Below, in pieces: positions 8,848 through 16,287 of a stretch of DNA of 64,000 bases. This DNA is from Pseudomonadota bacterium (GTDB lineage: Bacteria > Myxococcota > Myxococcia > Myxococcales > Myxococcaceae). Within the stretch, counting starts at the first letter, position 1, and every line of letters starts with the position of its first letter. Under the pieces are notes generated by a model. The model made no database searches. It saw only the letters and a list, made by a program, of their open reading frames with translations, and had not been told where the DNA came from. The stretch covers positions 77,680 to 141,679 of the forward strand of contig JAFAFL010000002.1 in assembly GCA_023423535.1 (NCBI GenBank), in the 5' to 3' direction. The position numbers and the translations under genes are program-made.

Positions 8848-10383
8848 CTACGGCTGCCGGGGCGCCTCCAGCGTCTGCCCGTTCTGCTGCAGCGTGAGCG
8901 ACGTGGCCTCGCCGGACGGTCCGGTCTGGAAGGTGATCGTCGCGTCCACCACCCGCGCGTGGAAGGCCCTCTCGGCGTGGGCGTAGAAGCGGATTCGAGG
9001 CTGTCCGGTGCCCTGAACGTAGAGCCGGTCCGCCTCGCGGGTGACGGTGAAGCTGAAGCTCGGCGAGATCGCGTAGGTGCCCACGTACCGCTGCAGCACA
9101 TCCTCCGGCACCGGGATCGTCGCGCGGAGGTGGAAGGTGCGCTGCTCGCCACGCCAGAGGCGGATGAGGTTCGCCGCGAGTTCTTCGTCCGGCAGCGTGG
9201 TGCTGTTGGTGAGGATGACCACGCCCAGCGCGTCGTCCGGGGAGACCGCCATCATCGCCCGGTGGCCGAAGGTCAGCCCGCCGTGCTGCGCGACCCGTGC
9301 CGCGTTCGGAAGCTGCGCCGCGGAGGGCCAGCCGGTGAACCAGCCCAGCCCGAGCCCGTAGCCCGGCACGCCCGTCTGCGCGCGCGGGGTCATCGCCAGG
9401 CGCAGCGCCTCGCCCATGCCCTCGGGCAACAGCTCGTCGCGGCCCGCCTGGGCGTGGAGCTGCGCGCGCACGTAGCGGACCATGTCGTTGGCCGACGCGC
9501 GGACGGCACCGGCGCCCTCGATCATCGAGAAGTTGATCGGCGGCACCGGCCCGCCCTCCGAGTTCCCCTCCGCCACGTTCGCGTCCGGCGGCGGGTTGAT
9601 GAAGGTCCGCTTCATCCCCAACGGGAGGAGCACCCGGCGCAGCAGCAGTTCCTCATACGAGCCCACCTCCGCCGCGCGCGCGGTGAGGTGGCCCAGCAGC
9701 CCCGCCCCGAGGTTGCTGTAGGAGAACCTCGCGCCCGGCACCGACGAGAGCGTCACGTTCTTCAGCGACCCGTAGAGGACGTCCGGCCCCTGCTGGCCGT
9801 AGGGATGCTCCGGGTCGTTGAGCGTTGCGCCGGGCGGCTCGCGCGGGAGCCCGCTGTGGTGCGTGGCGAGGTGCTCGAGCGTGATGAGCTCTCCGCCCGC
9901 GCCCTTCGGCATCGTCGCGCCGGTCGGCAGCAGGGACTCGGCGGACTGCCCGAGCGCGGCCTCGCCCCGCCCCACCGCCTGCGCCAGCGTCAGCGAGGTG
10001 AAGGTCTTGGAGACGGAGCCGAGCTCGAACACCGTCTCCGCATCCACCGGCCTCGTGTTGCCCCAGCCCAGCGTGCCGGAGGTCAGCACGTGCTCGCCGT
10101 CCTCGCGCACGATCGCCACCGCGATCCCGGGCGTCCACTCGCTCTGCACCGCGTGGTCGAGCCAGCCCTGCACCGTCTCCAGCCGCGCGCGCTCTTCGGC
10201 GCTGACGGTCCCGGCGTCCTCCCCCGCGTCCGGGCCCTCTTGTCCGCCGTCGGTGACGACGCCGGCATCGGAAGGCTCGTCCGGAGGCGGCTCGGTGGGC
10301 GCGCCACAGGCGGTGAGCCCGAGGAGCACGGCGAGGAGCAGCGTGGAGACGGGAGGGGTCTTCTTCAGGACGTGGTCACTCAT
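8848..10383 (-). CDS. Serine beta-lactamase-fold hydrolase, lipoprotein (class C/esterase family)
   Basis: Predicted lipoprotein of 511 aa: signal peptide with lipobox LTAC (Cys26), then an Asp/Gly/Pro-rich linker to about residue 60. The catalytic domain shows the SxxK motif as SVSK (123-126), the YxN motif as YSN (222-224) and a late HGG (QHGGLTFGH), the three active-site elements of class C beta-lactamases, D-Ala-D-Ala peptidases and related esterases. The last 80-90 residues (DVLQRYVGTYAISPSF) match the small beta-barrel often found in this family (DUF3471-like). The substrate is unknown; assignment as an antibiotic-resistance enzyme is not supported because the family is mostly esterases and peptidases. 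It lies 70 bp downstream of the crotonase gene on the same strand and may be the last gene of that unit. Confidence 0.88.
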   Translation of the reverse strand: MSDHVLKKTPPVSTLLLAVLLGLTACGAPTEPPPDEPSDAGVVTDGGQEGPDAGEDAGTVSAEERARLETVQGWLDHAVQSEWTPGIAVAIVREDGEHVLTSGTLGWGNTRPVDAETVFELGSVSKTFTSLTLAQAVGRGEAALGQSAESLLPTGATMPKGAGGELITLEHLATHHSGLPREPPGATLNDPEHPYGQQGPDVLYGSLKNVTLSSVPGARFSYSNLGAGLLGHLTARAAEVGSYEELLLRRVLLPLGMKRTFINPPPDANVAEGNSEGGPVPPINFSMIEGAGAVRASANDMVRYVRAQLHAQAGRDELLPEGMGEALRLAMTPRAQTGVPGYGLGLGWFTGWPSAAQLPNAARVAQHGGLTFGHRAMMAVSPDDALGVVILTNSTTLPDEELAANLIRLWRGEQRTFHLRATIPVPEDVLQRYVGTYAISPSFSFTVTREADRLYVQGTGQPRIRFYAHAERAFHARVVDATITFQTGPSGEATSLTLQQNGQTLEAPRQP

Positions 10384-10453
10384 GCGCGCGGCTGTACGGG
10401 GCTCGAAATCGACGATTGCCTGCATCCCTGCCGGGCGGGTGCGCGGTCCTGCT

Positions 10454-11233
10454 TCAACGCCCACTGAAGACCGGCGGCCGCTTCTCGTGGAACGCCTCCC
10501 TGCCCTCGCGCGCGTCGCTGCTGGCGAAGGCTTCGTAGCGGGCCTCCCGAAGGCTCGCGCGCTCCTCGTCAGTGAGCACTGCCCGGTCGAGGAACCGGAA
10601 CGCGCGCCGCATCCCCCGAACGGCCAGCGGGGCGTTGCCCGCCAGCTGCCGGCACAGGGCCATCGCCTTCGCCTCCGCGTCCTCGGCGCTGGTCGCGAGC
10701 TCGTCCACCAGCCCCCACGCGAGCGCGGTCTGCGCATCGATCCGGCGCCCGGTGAGGAACATCAGCCGCGCGCGCTGGAGGCCGATCACGCGGGCGACCC
10801 GCGCGAGTCCCTCCTCCGAATAGACGATGCCCAACCGCGCCGGCGGCAGACAGAACACGGCGGAGGGCGCGGCGATCCGGAAGTCGCAGCCCATGGCGAG
10901 GTCGCAGCCGGCGCCGAACGCCGGTCCCTCCACCAGTGCCACGCTGGGCGCGGGATGCGCCGGGACCTTCCCGAGCACCTCCATCACCCGGTCGTCGGGG
11001 AGCGGTCCGCCGGGCTCGACCTCGGGCAACGCGCCCAGATCCGAGCCGGAACAGAACGCGCCGCCCCTTCCACGAAAGAGCAGCGCGCGGACGTGTTCGG
11101 ATGCAGCAGCTTCCAGCGCCGCCGCGAGGGCGTTCAAGAGCCCGTCGTCGAGCGCGTTCTTGCGGTCCGGCCGGTCGAGGGTGAAGGCGCGAATGCCGCC
11201 CTCGAGCGCCTCGACGTGCAGGCTGGGGGTCAT
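10454..11233 (-). CDS. Enoyl-CoA hydratase/isomerase (crotonase) family protein
   Basis: Protein of 259 aa. The start at 11233 overlaps the stop of the biotin-carrier gene as ATGA, indicating translational coupling. The crotonase fold is clear: the oxyanion-hole segments ALLFRGRGGAFCSGSDLGAL (about 50-69) and EGPAFGAGCDLAMGCDF (102-118). However, the two catalytic glutamates of hydratases appear replaced: Asp111 stands at the Glu144 position and Pro131 at the Glu164 position of rat crotonase. Activity may therefore be something other than simple hydration (crotonase-fold enzymes also isomerise, decarboxylate or cleave thioesters). Context with a biotin carboxylase and biotin carrier suggests acyl-CoA metabolism such as branched-chain amino acid breakdown, though the carboxyltransferase is not nearby. 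Confidence 0.87.
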   Translation of the reverse strand: MTPSLHVEALEGGIRAFTLDRPDRKNALDDGLLNALAAALEAAASEHVRALLFRGRGGAFCSGSDLGALPEVEPGGPLPDDRVMEVLGKVPAHPAPSVALVEGPAFGAGCDLAMGCDFRIAAPSAVFCLPPARLGIVYSEEGLARVARVIGLQRARLMFLTGRRIDAQTALAWGLVDELATSAEDAEAKAMALCRQLAGNAPLAVRGMRRAFRFLDRAVLTDEERASLREARYEAFASSDAREGREAFHEKRPPVFSGR

Positions 11234-11442
11234 CCCAGGACGACGAGGACGTCGCCCTCGTTCACCGCCTGGGCCTCCTTGCAGCGGATCTCCTTCACCG
11301 TGCCGGAGGTCTCGGCCTCCACCGGCATCTCCATCTTCATCGACTCGAGGATCACGAGCGTGTCGCCGGCGTTCACCGACTGGCCCTCCTTGACCTCGAT
11401 CTTCCAGACGGTTCCGGTGATGTGGGCGGCGACGTCGGCCAT
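11230..11442 (-). CDS. Biotin/lipoyl attachment domain protein (biotin carboxyl carrier)
   Basis: Small protein of 70 aa consisting of one biotinyl domain. The biotinylation motif is ESMKMEMP, with the central Lys of MKM as the attachment site, flanked by the two symmetrical hammerhead halves (ITGTVWKIEVKEGQ and SGTVKEIRCKEAQAV). It would carry CO2 on biotin between the biotin carboxylase encoded just upstream and an acyl-CoA carboxyltransferase that is not in the window. The ATG at 11442 is chosen; a TTG at 11463 would add seven residues but has no ribosome binding site. It is translationally coupled to the crotonase gene by a 4-bp overlap. Confidence 0.9.
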   Translation of the reverse strand: MADVAAHITGTVWKIEVKEGQSVNAGDTLVILESMKMEMPVEAETSGTVKEIRCKEAQAVNEGDVLVVLG

Positions 11443-11484
11443 GGGTGCTGCGCTCTCTTTCAATGGGGAGTGTGAGTGAGAAAC

Positions 11485-12843
11485 CTACGGCCGAGCGTGC
11501 TTCTCCAGGAACCGGGTGTCCAGCGTTCCTTCGCGGAACGCCGGGTCGCGCAGGATCCGGAGGTGGAGCGGGATGTTCGTCTTGATCCCCTCGACGGTGA
11601 AGTTCTCCAGCGCGCGGATGCTGCGCTCCACCGCCTCCATCCGGTCCTTCCCGGTGACGATCAGCTTGGCGATCATCGGGTCGTAGTTCGGCGTCACCAC
11701 CGAGCCCTCCTCGTAGCCGGAGTCCAGCCGCACGCCCTCGGCGTTCGCCCCCGTCGGCGGCCGGTACACGGTGAGCGGGCCCGGCGAGGGGAAGAACTTC
11801 ACCGGGTCCTCGGCGTAGATGCGGAACTCCAGCGCGGCGCCGTTCCGCTTCACGTCCTCCTGCTTCACCGTCAGCTTCTCCCCCGCGGCGATGCGCAGTT
11901 GCCACTCGATGAGAGGGATGCCGGTGGTCAGCTCGGTGATCGGGTGCTCGACCTGGAGCCGCGCGTTCATCTCGATGAAGTAGACGTTCCCCTCGGCATA
12001 GAGGAACTCCACCGTGCCCGCGTTGGCGTAGCCGAACGCCTTTGCCGCCGCGATCGCCGCGTCGAAGAGCTTCTGCTTCGTCTCCGCGTTCGCCCCGTTC
12101 GCGAACAGCGGCGAGGGCGCCTCCTCCACGACCTTCTGGTGCCGGCGCTGGATGGAGCACTCGCGCTCGAGCACGTGGATCATGTTCCCGTGGTGGTCGC
12201 CGAGGATCTGCACCTCGATGTGCCGCGGCTCGCCGAAGTAGCGCTCGAGGTAGAGGCCCTCGCGACCGAACGCCGCGCGCGCACGGTCCGCGCACTGCCG
12301 GAACGCCTTCTCCACCTCGGCCGCGTCCTTCGCCACCGCCATGCCGATGCCGCCGCCACCGCCCGCCGCCTTGCAGAGCACCGGGTACCCGATGCGCTCC
12401 GCCTCCGCCGCCGCGGCCTCCGCCGTCTCCACCACGCCCGCCGAACCAGGCACGATGGGCACGCCCGCCGCGCTGACGATCCGGCGGGCCTCGCTCTTGT
12501 CCTTCATCCGCTCCATCGCCGAGGGCGGAGGACCGACGAAGGTGATCCCCGCCTCGGTGCAGGCGCGCGCGAAGGCCGCGTTCTCGGAGACGAAGCCGTA
12601 GCCGGGGTGCACCGCGTCCGAGCCGGTGTGCTTTGCCGCCTCGAGCAGCCGCTTCACGTCGAGGTAGCTCTCCTTCGCCGGCGCGGCGCCGATGCGGAGG
12701 GCCTCGGTGGCCTCGCGCACGAAGGGCAGGTCCTTGTCCGCGTCCGAATAGACGGCGACGGTCTCGATGCCCATTCCCTGGGCGACCTGGTTGATGCGGC
12801 GGGCGATCTCGCCCCGGTTGGCGATGAGCAGGCGCTTGAACAT
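11485..12843 (-). CDS. Biotin carboxylase subunit of an acyl-CoA carboxylase
   Basis: Protein of 452 aa, the usual length for a stand-alone biotin carboxylase. It shows the N-terminal nucleotide-binding segment FKRLLIANRGEIARRI, the ATP-grasp glycine-rich loop KAAGGGGGIGMAVA, the catalytic region YLERYFGEPRHIEVQILGD, and the family signature FIEMNARLQVEHPITEL. It uses ATP and bicarbonate to carboxylate biotin on the 70-aa carrier encoded 42 bp downstream. The absence of an adjacent carboxyltransferase prevents deciding between acetyl-, propionyl- and methylcrotonyl-CoA carboxylase. A Rho-independent terminator separates it from the pilin gene upstream, so this operon must have its own promoter in the short gap or depend on readthrough. 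Confidence 0.93.
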   Translation of the reverse strand: MFKRLLIANRGEIARRINQVAQGMGIETVAVYSDADKDLPFVREATEALRIGAAPAKESYLDVKRLLEAAKHTGSDAVHPGYGFVSENAAFARACTEAGITFVGPPPSAMERMKDKSEARRIVSAAGVPIVPGSAGVVETAEAAAAEAERIGYPVLCKAAGGGGGIGMAVAKDAAEVEKAFRQCADRARAAFGREGLYLERYFGEPRHIEVQILGDHHGNMIHVLERECSIQRRHQKVVEEAPSPLFANGANAETKQKLFDAAIAAAKAFGYANAGTVEFLYAEGNVYFIEMNARLQVEHPITELTTGIPLIEWQLRIAAGEKLTVKQEDVKRNGAALEFRIYAEDPVKFFPSPGPLTVYRPPTGANAEGVRLDSGYEEGSVVTPNYDPMIAKLIVTGKDRMEAVERSIRALENFTVEGIKTNIPLHLRILRDPAFREGTLDTRFLEKHARP

Positions 12844-12860
12844 GGGCGCGGAACCTACAG

Positions 12861-12903
12861 AAAAAACGAAGGGCGGGCCTCCCGTTTCCGGAAGAGCCCG
12901 CCC
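12861..12903 (-). terminator. Rho-independent terminator after the Flp pilin gene
   Basis: On the minus strand GGGCGGGC (12903-12896) pairs perfectly with GCCCGCCC (12878-12871) around a 17-base loop, followed by TTCGTTTTTT (12870-12861). It lies 27 bp after the pilin stop and just before the biotin carboxylase start. Confidence 0.85.
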
Positions 12904-12930
12904 ATCGGTGAGGCAGAAGACGCCGAACGA

Positions 12931-13188
12931 CTAGTAGGCGTTGTTCTGGCCGAAGGTCTGGATGGTCTTCTTCTCGAGCGCGTTCGTCGAGCGGATGCCG
13001 CGGTTCGCCTCGGAGGTGGAACCGGCGAGCGCGTTGGCCGACGAGCCGAAGAGCTTGCGGATGTTGTCGCCGAAGAGGGTGATCACGCCGATGGCCGCGA
13101 TCGCGATCAGGGCCACGATGATGATGTACTCGGTCATGCCCTGGCCGCGGGCCTTCTTCAGCGCCTTCTTCTTGTTCTCGGTGGTCAT
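12931..13188 (-). CDS. Flp/Fap-type pilin (class IVb prepilin)
   Basis: Small protein of 85 aa. The basic leader MTTENKKKALKKARG precedes a class III prepilin cleavage site: cutting after Gly15 gives a mature QGMTEY start, with the Glu(+5)-Tyr(+6) pair characteristic of Flp pilins. A hydrophobic helix (YIIIVALIAIAAIGVITLFG) follows, then a short polar tail ending in FGQNNAY. A strong ribosome binding site (GAGGAG, seven bases before ATG) and a dedicated terminator suggest high expression as a single gene. Flp pilins polymerise through the Tad apparatus, none of which is encoded in this window, so the gene is an orphan relative to its assembly system. Confidence 0.9.
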   Translation of the reverse strand: MTTENKKKALKKARGQGMTEYIIIVALIAIAAIGVITLFGDNIRKLFGSSANALAGSTSEANRGIRSTNALEKKTIQTFGQNNAY

Positions 13189-13284
13189 GGGGTTCTCCTC
13201 GGGGGGTACGGCGGGTGTTGGGGTGAAAGCGAGACGGACTCTACAGGAGCAGGCAAGTGCGATCATCGGTCATCGGGAGGATGA

Positions 13285-16122
13285 TCACGGATCAGCCCGG
13301 CCCAGTGATTCCGAGGGGTTGGCGTAGAGCAGGGCGATCAGCGCCAGCCCTTCCTTCAGCGAGGCCTCTTCCGGCGCCGCCTTCAGCACCGCCAGATGCG
13401 CCTGGGCCAGCGCTGGATCAGAAAGCGCCGCCGGATGGAAGAGGTTCCCCTTCCGCTTCTTCCGCAGCTCCAGGTCCAGCCACACGCGCGAGACCTCGAG
13501 CGATTGCGGCATCCCCGCGTGCGCCAGCGACAGCGCCTCCGCCGAACGCTGCAGCTCCCCTCCGGCCAGCGCCGCCTTTGCCACCGCGAGCTGCGCCTTC
13601 GGATTGGCGGGATCGAGCTTTGCCCACGCCTCGGCCGCGCCGCGCACCAGCGGGTCGTCCGCCTCCTGCGCGCGCGCGAGGTTCCGGTGGATGCTCTCCC
13701 AATCGTCGGCATCGAAGCGGCCCTGCGCCTGGAGCTCCGCGAAGAAGAGCGGCGTCTGCGCGCCGGGCCTTCTGCGCTCGTCCATGAAGCGCGCGTTGTT
13801 CTGCACGAAGAAGGCGATGGGCGCGACGTACTCGAGCACGTTGTGATCGTCGGTGTTGATGGGGCCCTCGCCGCCGAACGCCGCCATCCCCTCTTCGGTC
13901 ATCAGCTGCCGCGCGAGCAGCGCCGCGGGCGTGTCCATGCTGATCCGCGAGAGGTCCTCCGCCACCGCCGGCAGCTTCATCCTCTGCGCGAGCGCGTCGA
14001 CGTCGATCGTCTGCCGCGTGGGCCCGGCGATCATCACGAGGTCCTGCGGCCCGAGCCACGCGGTCGCGTGCGGGAAGGTGTCGCGCAGCGTCCGCACCAC
14101 GAGCTTGAGCACGTTCTCGTCGCTCTCGTAGGTGTGGATCCACTGCACCAGCAGCCCGTCGTCATTGAGGTGCGCCTTCGCCACCCGGAAGAAGTCGCGC
14201 GAGAAGAGTCCCGCCACGCCCGCCACCCAGGGGTTCGACGGCTGCGAGACGATGAGGTCGTACTTCTCGTTCTGCAGCCCGAGGAACGTCTTCGCGTCCT
14301 CCGCGTGCACGCGCACCCGCGGGTCCTTCATCGCGTCGCGGTTGTGGTCCTTGAAGTAGTGCGCCGCCTCCAGCACCGCGGGCGAGATCTCCACCACGTC
14401 CACCACCTCCACCGGGTGGGTGAGGATGGAGCCGACCGTCACCGCGCTGCCCGCGCCCACCACCAGCACGCGCTTCGTCGTCTTCGGGTGGAAGAGCGGC
14501 CCCGCGTGACCGACGACGATCTGCGTCTCCATGTCGCGGCCGGTGGAGGCGTCGATCTTCCCGTTGATGCGCAGGAAGTGGAACGGCGTGCCCTGCACCT
14601 TCTCCACCAGCACCGAGGCGAAGGTGTCGTCGGCGTGGAAGAGGACGTCCACCCCGTTGCCATCGACGTTGGAGATCCACTGCCGGAACTCGGCGAACGT
14701 CTCCGGCGCACCGCGGCTCTCGCGGAAGGTGGAGGCGGAGGCGAGGAACTGTCCCCAGCCGCTGTTGCTGACGAGGAGCACCAGGGAGAGCACCGCGGCG
14801 CCCGGCAGCGCGAAGGCCTTCGCGTCCCAGACGATCTTCTCGCGCGCGGGCGCCGCCCAGTAGGAGATGCCGCCGGCGACGAGGGCGCTCAGCGCACAGA
14901 GCGCCATGCACCACTCGAGGCCGATGACCGGGAGGAGGAAGAGCCCGCCGAACGCGGAGCCGCCGACCGTGCCCACCGTGTTCCAGAGGTACGCGCGGCC
15001 GATGTGACCGCCGAGCTCCTTCGCCTTCGCCGTCGCCACCCGCGCGATGGAGGGGAAGCCCGCGCCGAGAAGGAACGCCGGGAGGAAGAGCACCAGCGCG
15101 CAGAAGCCGAAGACGACCGCCTGGTAGAAGGGCCAGGTGTCCTCGGTGCGTTCGATGAGCGCGCGCGCCCGCCAGAAGAGCCAGGGCAGCCGGATCGCCA
15201 GCGGCACCGAGAGACAGATGAGCAGGAGCAGGCCGAGCTGCAGCTTGCCGAAGAGGAGCAGCGAGTCCTCCTCCTTCTTGCGCCTCGACAGCCAGAAGCT
15301 CCCCGCGCCGATGCCGGAGATGAACGCGGTGAGAATGAGCGTGAACGCGTAGGTGGACGCGCCGAGCGTGATGGAGAGCACGCGGATCCAGACGACCTCC
15401 AGCAGCATGGAGGTGAAGCCGGAGAGCAGCGTGCACCAGAGCGCGACCTTGATCGCGCGGGACGGATAGGCGAGCGAGTCGTCCTCTGCGCCGGCGTTCT
15501 CCTCGCGCGGCGTCTCCATGCGTCCGAGGATGATCGCGGAGAGCGCGAGCACGATGTTCACCACCGCCGCGGCGATGGACGTGGCGAGCAGGCCGAACGC
15601 CGGCACCCACTTCACGCCCGCGAGAAACACGCCGCCGGCCGCCCCGAGGCTGTTCACCGCGTAGAGGATGGAGAGCTCGAGCCTCACGTCCCCGAGGCCG
15701 CGCGCGAAGTGACGTACCAGCGCGGGCAGCGTGCCGCCCATGAGGATGGTGGGGAGGATGAGCGACGAGGCCGCGAGCAGGAGCCTCGGGACCGCGCGCA
15801 TCGACTCCGGCGTGCCCGGCGCCACCGCGAGATAGGCGGAGCCGAGCAGCTCCAGCACGTGCGGGAACGCCACCGCATAGAGGCCGATGCCCAGCTCCAG
15901 CAGGCCGTAGAGCGCGAGCGGCCGCTTCACCCGGTCCGCGGTGCGCCCGAAGAGCCAGGCGCCCAGCGCGAGCCCGCCCATGAAAGTGGCCAGCACGATC
16001 GAGTGCGCCTGTCCGCTGTTGCCGAGCAGGTTGCCGAGGTACTTGGACCAGACCAGCTGATAGACGAGAGCAGTGGCGCCCGAGAGGAAGAGGAAGGCCT
16101 GGACGAGCCAACGGGAGGTCAT
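13285..16122 (-). CDS. Fused MFS-like membrane / spermidine synthase-like protein
   Basis: Protein of 945 aa. The N-terminal half (to about residue 450) has twelve or more hydrophobic helices, starting WLVQAFLFLSGATALVYQLV, typical of the fused MFS/spermidine synthase family. The C-terminal half carries an aminopropyltransferase/methyltransferase-like Rossmann domain: VLVVGAGSAVTVGSIL followed by VVDVVEISPAVLEAA, and the downstream EDAKTFLGLQNEKYDLIVSQ, which resembles the spermidine synthase D(A)xxFL...YDLI signature. The final 150 residues look TPR-like. Membrane-fused members are widespread in myxobacteria and planctomycetes; whether they make polyamines is not established. It is divergent from the Lon-like lipoprotein gene, with 165 bp between the two starts. 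Confidence 0.88.
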   Translation of the reverse strand: MTSRWLVQAFLFLSGATALVYQLVWSKYLGNLLGNSGQAHSIVLATFMGGLALGAWLFGRTADRVKRPLALYGLLELGIGLYAVAFPHVLELLGSAYLAVAPGTPESMRAVPRLLLAASSLILPTILMGGTLPALVRHFARGLGDVRLELSILYAVNSLGAAGGVFLAGVKWVPAFGLLATSIAAAVVNIVLALSAIILGRMETPREENAGAEDDSLAYPSRAIKVALWCTLLSGFTSMLLEVVWIRVLSITLGASTYAFTLILTAFISGIGAGSFWLSRRKKEEDSLLLFGKLQLGLLLLICLSVPLAIRLPWLFWRARALIERTEDTWPFYQAVVFGFCALVLFLPAFLLGAGFPSIARVATAKAKELGGHIGRAYLWNTVGTVGGSAFGGLFLLPVIGLEWCMALCALSALVAGGISYWAAPAREKIVWDAKAFALPGAAVLSLVLLVSNSGWGQFLASASTFRESRGAPETFAEFRQWISNVDGNGVDVLFHADDTFASVLVEKVQGTPFHFLRINGKIDASTGRDMETQIVVGHAGPLFHPKTTKRVLVVGAGSAVTVGSILTHPVEVVDVVEISPAVLEAAHYFKDHNRDAMKDPRVRVHAEDAKTFLGLQNEKYDLIVSQPSNPWVAGVAGLFSRDFFRVAKAHLNDDGLLVQWIHTYESDENVLKLVVRTLRDTFPHATAWLGPQDLVMIAGPTRQTIDVDALAQRMKLPAVAEDLSRISMDTPAALLARQLMTEEGMAAFGGEGPINTDDHNVLEYVAPIAFFVQNNARFMDERRRPGAQTPLFFAELQAQGRFDADDWESIHRNLARAQEADDPLVRGAAEAWAKLDPANPKAQLAVAKAALAGGELQRSAEALSLAHAGMPQSLEVSRVWLDLELRKKRKGNLFHPAALSDPALAQAHLAVLKAAPEEASLKEGLALIALLYANPSESLGRADP

Positions 16123-16287
16123 TGGGGCGGCATCCTAGACGAGGTGTGACCTCTCGCGGTGAGCGGGCAGGCGGGCAATGCGCGGGCGCCGTCTCCGGAG
16201 CGGGACGCCGTCCGCGGATCCGGACGGTCCGAAGCGGGGGCTTCAGAGGAGAGGGCCTCGCGCACGCGCATTGCTCTGGCGCGCGGC

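Noticed and set aside
8848..10383. Acquired beta-lactamase resistance gene
   Set aside because: The active-site motifs are shared with many esterases and peptidases, base composition matches neighbours, and there is no mobile element.
13396..16149. Plus-strand open frame (917 codons) across the MFS/spermidine synthase-like gene
   Set aside because: Arg/Glu/His-rich antisense artefact; the minus-strand protein has clear helices and a SAM-type motif.
16159..16287. N-terminal extension of the Lon-like protein to 16159
   Set aside because: It would place 43 polar residues before a clean lipoprotein signal peptide.
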